Made by a program: the position numbers and the translations under genes | Source of the DNA: Funneliformis mosseae | Lineage: Eukaryota; Glomeromycota; Glomeromycetes; Glomerales; Glomeraceae | DNA length: 32,470 bases | Reading direction: 5' to 3' | Assembly: GCA_910592005.1 (NCBI GenBank) | Contig: CAJVPP010000433.1 | Coordinates: 1 to 32,470 of the forward strand | Notes under the pieces: generated by a model | Told to the model about the DNA's origin: nothing | Databases searched by the model: none | The model's input: only the letters and a program-made list of their open reading frames with translations | Shown here: positions 23,215-32,470 of the stretch, piece after piece | How positions within the stretch are numbered: the stretch's first letter is position 1 | Layout of the letters: each line of letters opens with the position of its first letter

Positions 23215-23313
23215 GTCGCCTTAATTATTGTTTTATCGGTTTCTTGTAAAATAAAAACGACATAACCTGTCCATGAAGGATATTACAAAGAGAAAAAAGT
23301 TAAAGCAATAAAG

Positions 23314-26300
23314 ATGAGAATTATGAAATATATATCATTACCTTCAAAAGAAACTGAGCATGATCCACGAATAACCTCTGTGAACGAGGCTGGGGAGCTG
23401 GCGGATCCTCAGTGGAATAATTCGGCAGATTCCCCAGGCAGTGATAATATTAGATTTGATAATACTGAGGATGAACGAGAAACCATGCTTAATAAAGAAA
23501 GAGGAGAAGAAGATATTGTGGTTGACATGGACGAAAGTTTGGATGCCCTCAATTACGGAAAAGAGGTGAGCCACTTCAAAATATTTTATATTATTGATTT
23601 TATATATTTTATGTGCAAAAAACTTATTTCATATTAATCATTTCATAGAAGAGAGATAGATCTATATTACCGTGTTTGTGCATTGCCGGTGTATTCATTC
23701 TAGCATGGATAGTTTCGGCCATTATTTATGGATTTTATAAAACAGGTGCTTCAAGTGCTGAAAACTTAGCTAATCGAATACAGTTCGATGATTTGTATAA
23801 TAATAGCTTTTATCCTGAATTTAAAAATTTGATATGGAACATGGCTGATGGTATGTCAATTCAATAAATGACTTTAAATGCTTTTCCCTTTCCCCCCTTT
23901 TTTTTTCCTTTTCATCAAAAGATTAATCGATGAGCTACATTCTTTAGGTGAAGATGGTACGTTCGTGTATCGGGATCATCATGACAATATCATATTGGAG
24001 CGAATTTCAGATAGGAAAAAGGAAACGTTAGTCAAAGGAACTGATATCATCGATGTTAGTGTTTTAGCGCATTTGCGCAGATTCATGTTTCATTCATTTG
24101 TTTTGCTTTAAAATTTCTCAATTCGATGATTATTATTATTAGCATGATGGGACTCCTATTTTCTACTCTGATTTTTCTATCTCCCCGGATTCAAATTACG
24201 TTTTGCTATCGATTAATAAAACAAAGGTAAATATCGTTTATTATTATATCATGAATTTATAATATCTTCTAACATCATCTCTTTATTATTAAAGCAATGG
24301 AGATATTCACACTTTTCAAACTATTTGATTTTTAATATAACATCGAAATCAATATTCCATCTTACGAAACCCATTGACGATGATCATCAAGCGGTACTTT
24401 CTTATGCTCAATGGAGTCCTGTTGGTCACACTGTGGTAAGGTGATATTATGTATGGTTTTCCATTTTAAAAGCATTCGAGTTGAAGTTGGTTTCTAACTA
24501 GTTCAATAATTTATATGCCATAGGCTTTTATCAAAGATAATGACGTATATATATCTGTAGATTTAGTAGATGAAAGACGTATTACATTTGATGGTTCGGC
24601 TGTGGTCTTTAATGGTATGCCGGACTGGATTTATGAAGGTATTGATATTTAACCTTGATTCTACTCAAAGAAAATATTCTGAATTCAAATTAATCATTTG
24701 TATTTAAAATATTTAGAGGAGGTTCTTAAAGCAGATAACGCAATTTGGTGGTCTGTTGATGGGAAGCGTCTTGCTTATCTTCGTTTAAATGAGTCGGAAG
24801 TTCCTGAATATCGATTTCCTATGTATATGACTGGTTTTGAGGTTGCTCCCTATCCTAGAGAAGTTGTTCTAAGATACCCTGAACCGGGATATCCAAACCC
24901 GATCGTAACTTTACATGTCTACGATTTGGAAACACCGTTACGCTCTCAATCCGGTTTTATTCGTTTTGAAGATGATTTTCCAGATGATGATAAATTGATT
25001 ACGGAAGTTATGTGGGCTGGAAATGAGAAAATTTTAGTAAGAGTTATGAATCGCGTTCAGGATATAGCAAGAGTGGTTCTTGTAGACACAAATACTCGTA
25101 CGGGAGTAACGGTTCGTGAAGAAAATGCCGATAAAATGGATGGTGGTTGGTACGAGATAGTAAGTTTATTTTCAAATTTAATTTATTATCTGGTGATTTT
25201 TTCATACCCATTTGAAAATTCCAAATTATATTGATTCGACGTTATTATAATTCTTTAATAATATAGAATAAAAGTTGGGTTTACATTAAAAAAACGGGTA
25301 GTCTCGAACAAGACGCTTATGTTGATGTGGTGGTGAATCAAGGTTACGATCATCTCGCTTTATTTTCACCCATCGGCTCAAACACTCCAAAGTTTCTCAC
25401 TAGTGGAAATTGGGAGGTTGATGGCGGCGCGTTGGCAGTTGATTATGATCGAGAATTGATGTAAGGATTTGAATGTTTGAAAATTTTTTTGAAATGATCG
25501 TCCATTGTAAATTTGAATATAGTTGTTTTAAGTTATATGATTGACGTATCCAATTATATATAAATCTATATGATGTGCGAATTGACGTAATTTTTAAGAT
25601 TAAAAGTCTGCAACCCTAGATCTTACATTCTAAAATTTGTCATTTGTTAGATATTTCATTAGTACAGAGAAGTCTTCAACAGAGAGACATATATATTCTG
25701 TAACCTGGGATGGAAAATATATAACACCAATAACGGATATCAGTAGTGAAGGTTATTATTCAGCTAGCTTTTCACCGGGTGCTCAATACTACAATTTATT
25801 ATATGAAGGTCCAGGTGTTCCTTGGCAAAAAGTATTGAAAATTGGGGACAAAGGTAAGTTTCAATCAATCAGGGATTTTGAACTTTATTCAGGAACTTTT
25901 TTACTCTATAGGTTAAACCATGATTAATATTTATTTAGATTTTGGAATGGTTTTGACTGAAAATAACGAGCTCAAAGAAATTATGAATTCCCTTGAATTA
26001 CCTACAACGAAACATCTAACGATTGAAATTAACGGAACTGGTAAGTTTCATTTTATCACATGTTTTGTTGTTGAAGATAAAAATAATCCTCCTAATCAAT
26101 CCTACTCGATACGAAAACAGCTTTCAATGCCATCGAAATAAGACCACCAGGAATGGATGACAGTGGAAAGGAAAAGTATCCGGTGTTATTCAATATTTAC
26201 GGAGGTCCAGCTTCTCAACTTGTAAATACAAAATTCACGATGAATTGGCACACGTTTTTAGCCTCGTCGGATCGATTAAAGTATATCACGGTACTAGTTG

Positions 26301-27132
26301 ACACGCGCGGTACAGGATTTCAGGGAAGATCATATAGATGTATCGTTAGAGGACGTTTAGGTGAAATTGAATCAGAGGATATAATTAATGCCGGACGTCA
26401 TTGGGCGAATTTACCATATGTTGATTCAAATAGAATGGCAATATGGGGTTGGTCCTTTGGAGGATTTTTAACAACAAAGGTTATTGAATCGGATTCTGGA
26501 GTTTTCCAAGTTGGAATGGCCGTCGCACCTGTAACTGATTGGAGGTAAGTAGTCAAATAATAATTTATAATGGATTTATTCGTAAAATATTTATTCATTC
26601 ATTTATTTCAAACAGATTCTACGATTCTATTTATACCGAACGTTATATGAAGATGCCATCACAAAACCTCAAAGGTTATGAGAATAGTGCTATTACTAAT
26701 ATGACAGGTTTCGAACATGCTAAATTCTTGGTTGTACATGGAACTGGTGATGGTGAATAATCTTTAGCCTTTTTTTTTTTTTTCTTTTTGCGGTATTGAC
26801 ATCGTATTTCCGTTACTAACTCACAATCATTACATTGCGTGCGTTCCAACCTCCTGTATAGACAATGTTCACTTCCAGAATACAGCTAATTTAATTGATA
26901 GGTTAACTCTTGCATCCGTACATAATTATCGTGTACAGTTCTTTACTGATAGCAATCATAATATTGCTAAACATAATGCTAATCGAGAGGTATGATTCTA
27001 TGATACATTATTATTTTGGAATTGTACAATGTCTAAAGTATAATAAAAAAAAATTTTGCTTTTTTCCTAATTCTGTAGCTTTATTATCTGCTCACGGAAT
27101 ATCTTTGGCAAAGTTTTGGGACCGGAGGATAA
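23314..27132 (+). CDS. DAP2: dipeptidyl aminopeptidase, type IV (S9B serine peptidase)
   Basis: A type II membrane serine peptidase that removes X-Pro or X-Ala dipeptides; yeast relatives are vacuolar Dap2 and Golgi Ste13. Fourteen exons, all in phase: 23314-23565, 23649-23850, 23948-24054, 24143-24226, 24295-24435, 24524-24638, 24717-25159, 25267-25460, 25651-25853, 25939-26040, 26121-26544, 26616-26752, 26862-26989 and 27079-27132. They give 861 aa. An acidic cytosolic tail of about 85 aa precedes one membrane segment (about residues 91-113, [20 protein letters not shown]). The beta-propeller includes DWIYEEEV, whose Glu301 and Glu302 match the substrate N-terminus anchor pair of human DPP4. 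The hydrolase domain has the oxyanion Tyr641 (IYGGP), nucleophile Ser726 (GWSFGGF), Asp801 (HGTGDDNVHF) and His834. In exon 10 the acceptor at 25938 was chosen over a nearer one because it keeps the frame. Vacuolar or Golgi location cannot be decided from sequence alone. Confidence 0.95.
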
Positions 27133-27978
27133 ACTGAAATTAATTCATTGTAAATACCTTTGCATTTTTTAATAGTTGTTTTCAAATGATTTTTATAAAA
27201 AAATTTTATTATTATTTTTCACGAGATTAATTAGGTATTTATTTCATTTTGATTTTTTTATCATCAATTTTGGATGGAAAAAAAAAAAATTTCCAAAGAC
27301 ATTGAGTTTCGGATTGTTAGAAGTGTTAAGACCATATAATTGTTATCAAATAATTTAGTTTGCATTAATTTCTTAAAAAGGAATTAAAAATTTTTTTTGT
27401 TATCTATAATAATAATCATTGTTACATCATGTTTATGAGATTTTAAATTATTGAATATGACGTAAAAAATAAATTTCGTTCAGGTCAGTATTATTAATAG
27501 TCACGTGAAACAAATACGTTCCGACCCAGTCCGCAGACACAATTAATGCTGCGGTCGCGCGTCATGATTTACAATCTTTATATGGTATTCTTTCATCAAC
27601 TTTCATCAACGCGTTCATTCATTGAACTATCGGTAATGGAAATTACACACGGGTTGGTTCAGAATCTCTTTGTTACGTTATAATTCCTTGTATGTCATTA
27701 TTATAAATTATTATATAATTGGCACATTAGACGGTTTACCAACTTACTTCCATCCTTTATAGTATTAGTAATATTATTAATACATATTGTCAATATCAAT
27801 ATAATATAAAATAAAAAATTAGAACTCAAAAACTAGAACATTAACAAACCTTTAATTTTTTGAACAACCAATAATAAGTTGTTTGCTTGTTTGCCACCAA
27901 AAGTTTCAATAAATTCTACCTTTTGCAATTTTGGAATTTTAAAATTTTAAAGGCGCGATTAAAAGAAGATATTCCAAC
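27133..27978. other. intergenic region between the aminopeptidase and BRCT genes
   Basis: Holds the 3' end of the aminopeptidase transcript and the promoter of the BRCT gene. An E-box palindrome is at 27501-27508 and a GC-rich patch (TGCGGTCGCGCGTCATG) at about 27549-27565. No gene is supported; the 60-codon frame at 27176-27358 looks like chance. Confidence 0.5.
27501..27508. promoter_or_regulatory. TCACGTGA E-box palindrome
   Basis: Second copy of the motif seen at 14852-14859, about 470 bp upstream of the BRCT gene start. Only the motif itself supports it. Confidence 0.25.
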
Positions 27979-30305
27979 ATGCACTCGTCTACGGACTCTT
28001 ATAATCCAAATAACAGACGTTTAGTTGGAGAGGGGGGGTCCCCAACAGCAGAATACATAGGATTATCCAATAAAAGGGGGACAACGGTCTCCCCATACTT
28101 ATTGGAAGTGTGGAGAGAAGAACTGGTGTTTTGGAAGAATCATGACACTTGTCGCAGAATGTTTAACGTAAATAAATATAAGTCTTTTCTTTAGGTGTAA
28201 ATAGATATGAAATGAAATGATTGTATACGCCGCAATAATAATATCATTCAAAGTTTTCGAAAGTTCAGCCCTTCCCATTATAAAAGACCGCTCAAATAAT
28301 ATCATTGTTATTCCTTTAACATTAGTGGGTACGAGAGGTGCTTGGAAGTCTTGACGAGAGTTTCCTTAGGAAAATCTTCAACAAGCTCCTCCATGATGGT
28401 GAGCTTGTCAATGATCACGTTCGAATATATCTACACATGAATGGTTACAGCGTAGAAGGACGAGATATTATCGATGTTAGTACTTAAATACCGATTGTGT
28501 AAATACGTTTTATGATTTTACGTTCATCCACTAACCTCTTCCTATTTTTGTTTTCGTAATACTAGACTCCATACTGGATGCATATCGCGTTTCTCCAGGT
28601 AATGCATTTAATATATCTAGACGATGACATCATGCTGTCTGAATCAATTGAAGAACTAACGTGGCCGCGTTTAAAGCACAAAAATGCAAAGAGTAATTAA
28701 TTCTTATTTCACTTTTTTTTTTTTTCATTTGATCAATCGCTTCTCTTGAAATGTTGAAATTTACGAGATTATTATATTTCTAGACATTACAATTATGCTA
28801 AATATGTTCTTTGAATATTTAAAAGAAAGACCATTTTTGTTGGGGGAATTTCCTATGAACAATTGGGAAAATAACGTTGACCATGTTGACAGCGCTGAAA
28901 TTTCCACTGATATTTTTGATAAAAGTGCTGAAGTATCTACTCAAATAGGTGTCGGCGAGAGCTGTGTAGAAAAGGAGGATCGTCCGAATGAAGGCGCAGC
29001 AAATCCGATTAACGAAATGGATTCTGCTCTTTATACCGATCGCTCAGAAAGTGAAGATAATCATATCAAAGATATTTGCAATGACACTGAACAATCTAGT
29101 TCCGTCAGGATTTTCTCCAGCTCATCTCCTCCACCTTCAAGCGTCGACGCCTCCGCAGATCATCTTCAGAATAACGAAGGCGCAACAAACCTAACCGATG
29201 AAAAGGGAGATGAACTCGCTCGCCTAACAGATATCACCAACTGTGCGACCGAGGATATGATTGCAAAAACGGATAATCAAACCATTGCTGTTCCATCCTT
29301 GATGGATTCACATCCAGCTTGGAATAGTATAGTATTCAAAACTTCCCTACACAAGTCAGCAAAGTTCAAAGTGGCAATCGAGGAAAAAGCACAATTCAAC
29401 ACAAATGTATTTAATGATTTCTTTGGAGTGGATCAGGAACGCGTTTTGAAGACGGCAGCAAAAGTCAAAAATGGCATCTTTTTTGGGCTCACTGTCTTTT
29501 TTGCAGGTAATTTTACGCATCCCTATCTTTAAAATCAATTTTTATTATGTTTATTACAGTCAAGTTATTAAAATTTTTTTTCCCTTTTTAGATGATGCAG
29601 CTTCACATGCTGGTCAAAATCTAAAGGCACTTGTTGCAAGCAACGGAGGTAAAGTTTAGTAAGTTATTTGTTGATTATTAATCTATTGATTTCAATTTCA
29701 ATCTTACTTTTTTTTCTAATCGAATGATTTATAAATTTATGCAAAACAGCTCTAAATTAAGGAGAACAGCAACTCATATGGTGACGAAGTTACCAGTCCC
29801 TTGGTATAAGATTGAGAACTTGCGACGCAACACAAACTGCCGAATCGTCAATCCCGAATGGGTTTTAGAATGCCTACGAGTCGGCCGACGTATTTGTGAA
29901 AGTGCATTTAACATGGTTGGAGCCCAACAAGTGAGTATGATTATTTTTTTTTTTATATAACTTATAATTTTATGATTTTTTTAATATGATAATTGTACAT
30001 GGATTATTTTTTTCAATCAGGAACAACAAACAATTCAAAACTTTTTAAATAGAGATATCAATGCTCAAGTAAGGTTTGGTGACGACCTTTCTAATACAAG
30101 GAGGAAAAGAAGAGAATTCGATGAAATTTTTGATGAACTTGAAGATAAAAACAAGAGGTATAGGATCAACTCTTATATTGACCCTGATAATTATGACACC
30201 TCGTACATCCAAGATCCTTCCTTCGTTCAAGAATGGCACAGAGAAGTAGATGTTGACGTTGATGATATGAGCATATTATCAGAAAGTACGAGAATTTCCG
30301 ATTAA
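27979..30305 (+). CDS. BRCT-domain protein of unknown function
   Basis: Seven exons join in phase: 27979-28167, 28326-28475, 28566-28692, 28784-29506, 29592-29658, 29750-29930 and 30021-30305, giving 573 aa. A helical N-terminal region of about 190 aa (YLLEVWREELVFWKNH, LRKIFNKLLHDGELV, YWMHIAFLQVMHLI, MLNMFFEYLKERPFLL) is not recognised. A Ser/Asp/Glu-rich, probably disordered linker follows. One BRCT domain lies at about residues 383-470: GIFFGLTVFF, LVASNGGKVYS, TATHMVTKLP and the diagnostic Trp in IVNPEWVLECLRVGRR. The tail is charged, with QQTIQNFL resembling a weak PCNA-binding motif. The BRCT resembles those of Rev1 and FCP1, but no polymerase or phosphatase domain is present. BRCT domains usually bind phosphoproteins or DNA ends, so a nuclear repair or checkpoint role is plausible but unproven. 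The exon 2 acceptor at 28325 is preferred over 28337 for its pyrimidine tract; both keep the frame. Confidence 0.8.
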
Positions 30306-31417
30306 TAAGAAGGAAACGAAGAAATTTTTAAATACCCTGGATGTATAATATTTTAAAATTTTAGATTATGATGACTACCGAAAAAAAAAAACTTAAATAA
30401 TTTTGATATTTATGTAAAGTCTGCGGACTAAATTAATTAATTCTCTCGTTAGAAACACACATTATATAGACAATAGGAAATTAACAGATTCAAAGTATTC
30501 GTTGGATTGGGACACGCGATGTATTATTAAAACCTGTGAAAAGGAAGGGCAAAGGGACGGTATTTTTCCCGCTTTAACTTAAGCATTTCTACAAAAAGGG
30601 AAAAACTTTGTGGAACTTTGTCCGAACGCGCATTTTTTTTTAAATTAGAGCTTTTTTAATAAAAAATATATATAGCAATCTAATTATGTGCTTACTTTTT
30701 TTTATTAACAATATCGAAAAAGAATTAAACCTGTTAAATGAATTGTTCGTTTATTTTGAATTACTGGAAAGGACAATTTAGTTAATGTAAATAAATAATG
30801 TTAAATAAAAAAAATATATATATTTTTTGTGCTTCACCATATTTATGAATGAATGAATTGACCCTGGCTAGACGCACGTTAAAATTTTGAAAAAAATTTT
30901 TTTTAATTTGAAATCTACGCCTTCATTTTAACCGCAGTAATAATATTTATTTCATTTCTCAAGGTTTTGAGAAAGATAAGTGATACATCTTACGTAACAA
31001 TGTTTTTTGACGCCATTTTTTACTTTTACACCGAATCTTATCGAATTTTCGGAAAAAAAAAGAGAACTCATGGACAAATTCTTATTTTATTTCAAAAATT
31101 TTTTAAAACAATAAAAATTTTATTTAAGATAATAACTTATTAAAAATTAAATACAAGAATTTTTTAAATTTTATTAAGATTAAAAAAATATTAAAAACTA
31201 AATACAAAAAAAAATCTACAATTAAAATTTTTTTTTTTTCCAAGTTCTGATAAAGCCAGGTAAGAAAATCCTCAAAGAACTTCCAACGTCAATTCGGATC
31301 CATTTCCGAAAGTATAATAGAAAAGGTTAGAAATCGATATCGACCTCGCTCAAGCAGCCAGCCAATTAGTGTTTACGTTTAATTTTTAATCGACTTCCAT
31401 GAGATATTCCAGCGTAG
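30306..31417. other. intergenic AT-rich spacer
   Basis: Downstream region of the BRCT gene. I see no supported gene, RNA or repeat family here, only A/T runs and a patch of slightly higher GC near 31240-31380. Confidence 0.55.
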
Positions 31418-31425
31418 AAAAAAAA

Positions 31426-31610
31426 AAAGTCACAACCTTCACAATATAGAGAAGGGGGTGACTTTTTTTTAAAAGTCCAACCTCAACCTTCACAAGGTAG
31501 AAAAGGTTGGACTTTTTTTTAAAGTCCAACCTCAAGTTTAGATAGAGTAGGTTGGATTTTTTTTTAAAGTCCAACCACCACCTCTATCGAGGTATAAAAT
31601 GTTGGACTTT
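31426..31610. repeat. array of four tandem hairpin units
   Basis: Four back-to-back units of about 45-50 bp, each an inverted repeat with arms of the AAAGTCCAACCT / AGGTTGGACTTT type and separated by T/A runs. Unit 1 (31426-31465) is the divergent one, with arms AAAGTCACAACCTTC and GAAGGGGGTGACTTT. Unit 2 has perfect 12-bp arms at 31472-31483 and 31504-31515. Unit 3 has arms at 31521-31532 and 31549-31560, with one base missing. Unit 4 has 10-bp arms at 31566-31575 and 31601-31610. Units 2 and 4 each contain a second, inner stem (ACCTT-AAGGT and ACCTC-GAGGT) with unrelated loop sequence, so the folding is conserved more than the sequence. Confidence 0.85.
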
Positions 31611-31615
31611 TTTGT

Positions 31616-31645
31616 GTATAAGTTGTCATTTTGACAAACTTATAC
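31616..31645. repeat. further hairpin next to the array
   Basis: GTATAAGTTGTCA, a short T-rich loop, then TGACAAACTTATAC, a complement with a single inserted base. Its left arm is repeated directly about 45 bp further on as GTGTATAATTTGTCATTT (31660-31677), so this may be one more, diverged unit type. Confidence 0.65.
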
Positions 31646-31677
31646 CGTTATGTATTTTTGTGTATAATTTGTCATTT

Positions 31678-32229
31678 AGAGATATAAAAGTTTTGAAATT
31701 TTGTATAAACGATGGCATTTTTTATTTTTGACTTTAAGTCGGGGAAGTAAAAAAAAAAAAAAATTTCGGACAATTTATATAGAAAATAACAGCATTTGTC
31801 ACTTTTAAAACAAGACAATACTATCATTTGTAGAGTTTTTCAGCCTCATCTAATCTCTAATCTTTATCAGCTTTCATTTCTCCTACAGAATTCCGATTTG
31901 CACAATTGTTGGGTTCAAAATACTAAAAAAGGATTCAATAAAAGTTATTCGATTCATTTAAATTTCTTAAAAGAAAAATAGGGCTTAGGATTACGAGAGT
32001 ATTACAAAAAAAAATAGCACCTGAAGATGCATGTGGATGCATGCATAACGATGATTTTCTGCAGTGACCAATACTAAAAAAAAAAAATATAATTTTTCTT
32101 GTATAACTAACTGTTGCATAAAAAATTACTAATATTTTAATATTTTAATATTTTACAATATATTCTTTTCGAAGTTTATTATAATATTTATTTTATATTT
32201 TTATTTATATAGTATGGGTATGTATATGT
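31678..32229. other. spacer 3' of the Fanzor fragment
   Basis: AT-rich and without a supported gene; the 61-codon plus frame at 31796-31981 has no recognisable domain. It contains repeated GATGCATG words near 32026-32043. If the nuclease fragment belongs to a mobile element, its 3' end and a guide RNA would be expected in this area. Confidence 0.4.
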
Positions 32230-32256
32230 AAACTACGAAAACTACGAAAACTACGG
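32230..32256. repeat. three tandem copies of a 9-bp unit
   Basis: AAACTACGA is repeated three times in a row (the last copy ends in G), 32 bp beyond the stop codon of the Fanzor-type fragment. Confidence 0.8.
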
Positions 32257-32287
32257 ATGGATTGTAATACATCATTAATAATCTATA

Positions 32288-32470
32288 CTAAGCATGATTA
32301 CCAATTCCTACATATGCATTGCATATGGCCCCATCAAGCAACGCGCGAAGGAATATTCCCCGCGCTCCATTTGCATCCCTGTCCATAATCACACACATCG
32401 CATCCCTTGCACTTGTAAACTTTTCTCCCTCCAATATTCTGTATGTTTCCACATGCAGAACACGTTTTTG
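32288..32470 (-). pseudogene. C-terminal end of a TnpB/Fanzor-type nuclease, frameshifted and partial
   Basis: Runs in from the right edge. One minus-strand frame gives a zinc ribbon with CSAC (32462-32451) and CKGC (32411-32400), separated by NIQNIGGRKVYK. A one-base-shifted frame then gives the RuvC-III type motif MDRDANGARGIFLRALLDG, with DRD at 32383-32375, and stops at 32288-32290. In TnpB and its eukaryotic Fanzor relatives these two parts are consecutive in one frame, so a single extra base in the GTGTGTG run at about 32391-32397 explains the break. In the first frame a stop occurs at 32334-32336. Family proteins are RNA-guided DNA endonucleases carried by mobile elements. Local GC is clearly above the surroundings. 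The rest of the gene lies outside the window, so the assignment depends on this end only. A sequencing error in the dinucleotide run is possible. Confidence 0.7.

Larger units (their letters stand above)
21399..23313. other. intergenic region between the divergent BTB and dipeptidyl aminopeptidase genes
   Basis: About 1.9 kb between two genes transcribed away from each other, so it should hold both promoters. It contains a G9 run (21488-21496), a T-run/A-run junction (21749-21770), a small open frame with a hairpin after it (22387-22640), and three phased TGGCTTA motifs (23186-23214). Confidence 0.6.

Noticed and set aside
28600..28621. A 22-nt intron-like GT...AG stretch in BRCT exon 3.
   Set aside because: It is too short for a spliceosomal intron and the frame is open straight through.
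30045..30239. Minus-strand ORF in the last BRCT exon.
   Set aside because: Antisense shadow of an exon that continues the BRCT gene in phase.
31386..31574. 62-codon minus ORF with repeated DFKKKSNL-type units.
   Set aside because: It is a translation of the hairpin array; the repeats come from the DNA repeat, not from a protein.
31426..31610. CRISPR-like array.
   Set aside because: The repeats are adjacent inverted units with no unique spacers of constant size, and the DNA is eukaryotic.
1..32470. tRNA and rRNA genes.
   Set aside because: I found no T-arm-like GTTCGA context with a matching acceptor stem and no rRNA-like sequence by eye; a covariance-model scan would settle this.

Overview
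This is nuclear DNA of a filamentous fungus, most likely an arbuscular mycorrhizal fungus (Glomeromycotina, Rhizophagus/Glomus type). The evidence is the very AT-rich sequence with many homopolymer tracts, genes broken by many short GT-AG introns (mostly 50-100 nt), and a BTB/TLDc protein and a TAM-type methyltransferase, both families greatly expanded in these fungi. The species is an inference; no rRNA or other marker gene is present.

Layout from left to right. Positions 1-1100 are extremely AT-rich and empty. A GC-richer island (1229-1640) holds short coding-like pieces that I could not assign. Then come: a SAM-dependent methyltransferase (3255-4518, minus, 4 exons); a 2.6 kb spacer holding a possible broken secreted-peptide gene; a complete insulysin (M16 metallopeptidase, IDE/Ste23) gene (7096-11317, minus, 13 exons, 1070 aa); a protein with a SERTA-like motif (13362-14329, minus); a Serinc/TDE1 membrane protein (about 16173-18129, minus, 7-8 exons); a BTB-BACK-TLDc protein (19885-21398, minus, 2 exons) with a relic of a related BTB gene downstream; a type IV dipeptidyl aminopeptidase (23314-27132, plus, 14 exons, 861 aa); and a BRCT-domain protein of unknown function (27979-30305, plus, 7 exons). 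The right end holds a tandem array of hairpins (31426-31645) and, running in from the right edge on the minus strand, the C-terminal zinc ribbon and DRD motif of a TnpB/Fanzor-type RNA-guided nuclease, broken by a one-base frameshift.

The exon models were built by hand by joining GT-AG junctions that keep the frame and continue a recognised family. For the insulysin and the dipeptidyl aminopeptidase every junction is in phase and the active-site residues are present. There is no operon logic. The one functional link worth noting is that the insulysin and dipeptidyl aminopeptidase are relatives of yeast Ste23 and Ste13, both mating-pheromone-processing proteases, and lie 12 kb apart.

The most unusual items are the frameshifted Fanzor end with its structured 3' flank, the four-unit hairpin array, the BRCT protein that lacks any catalytic domain, and the SERTA-like protein.
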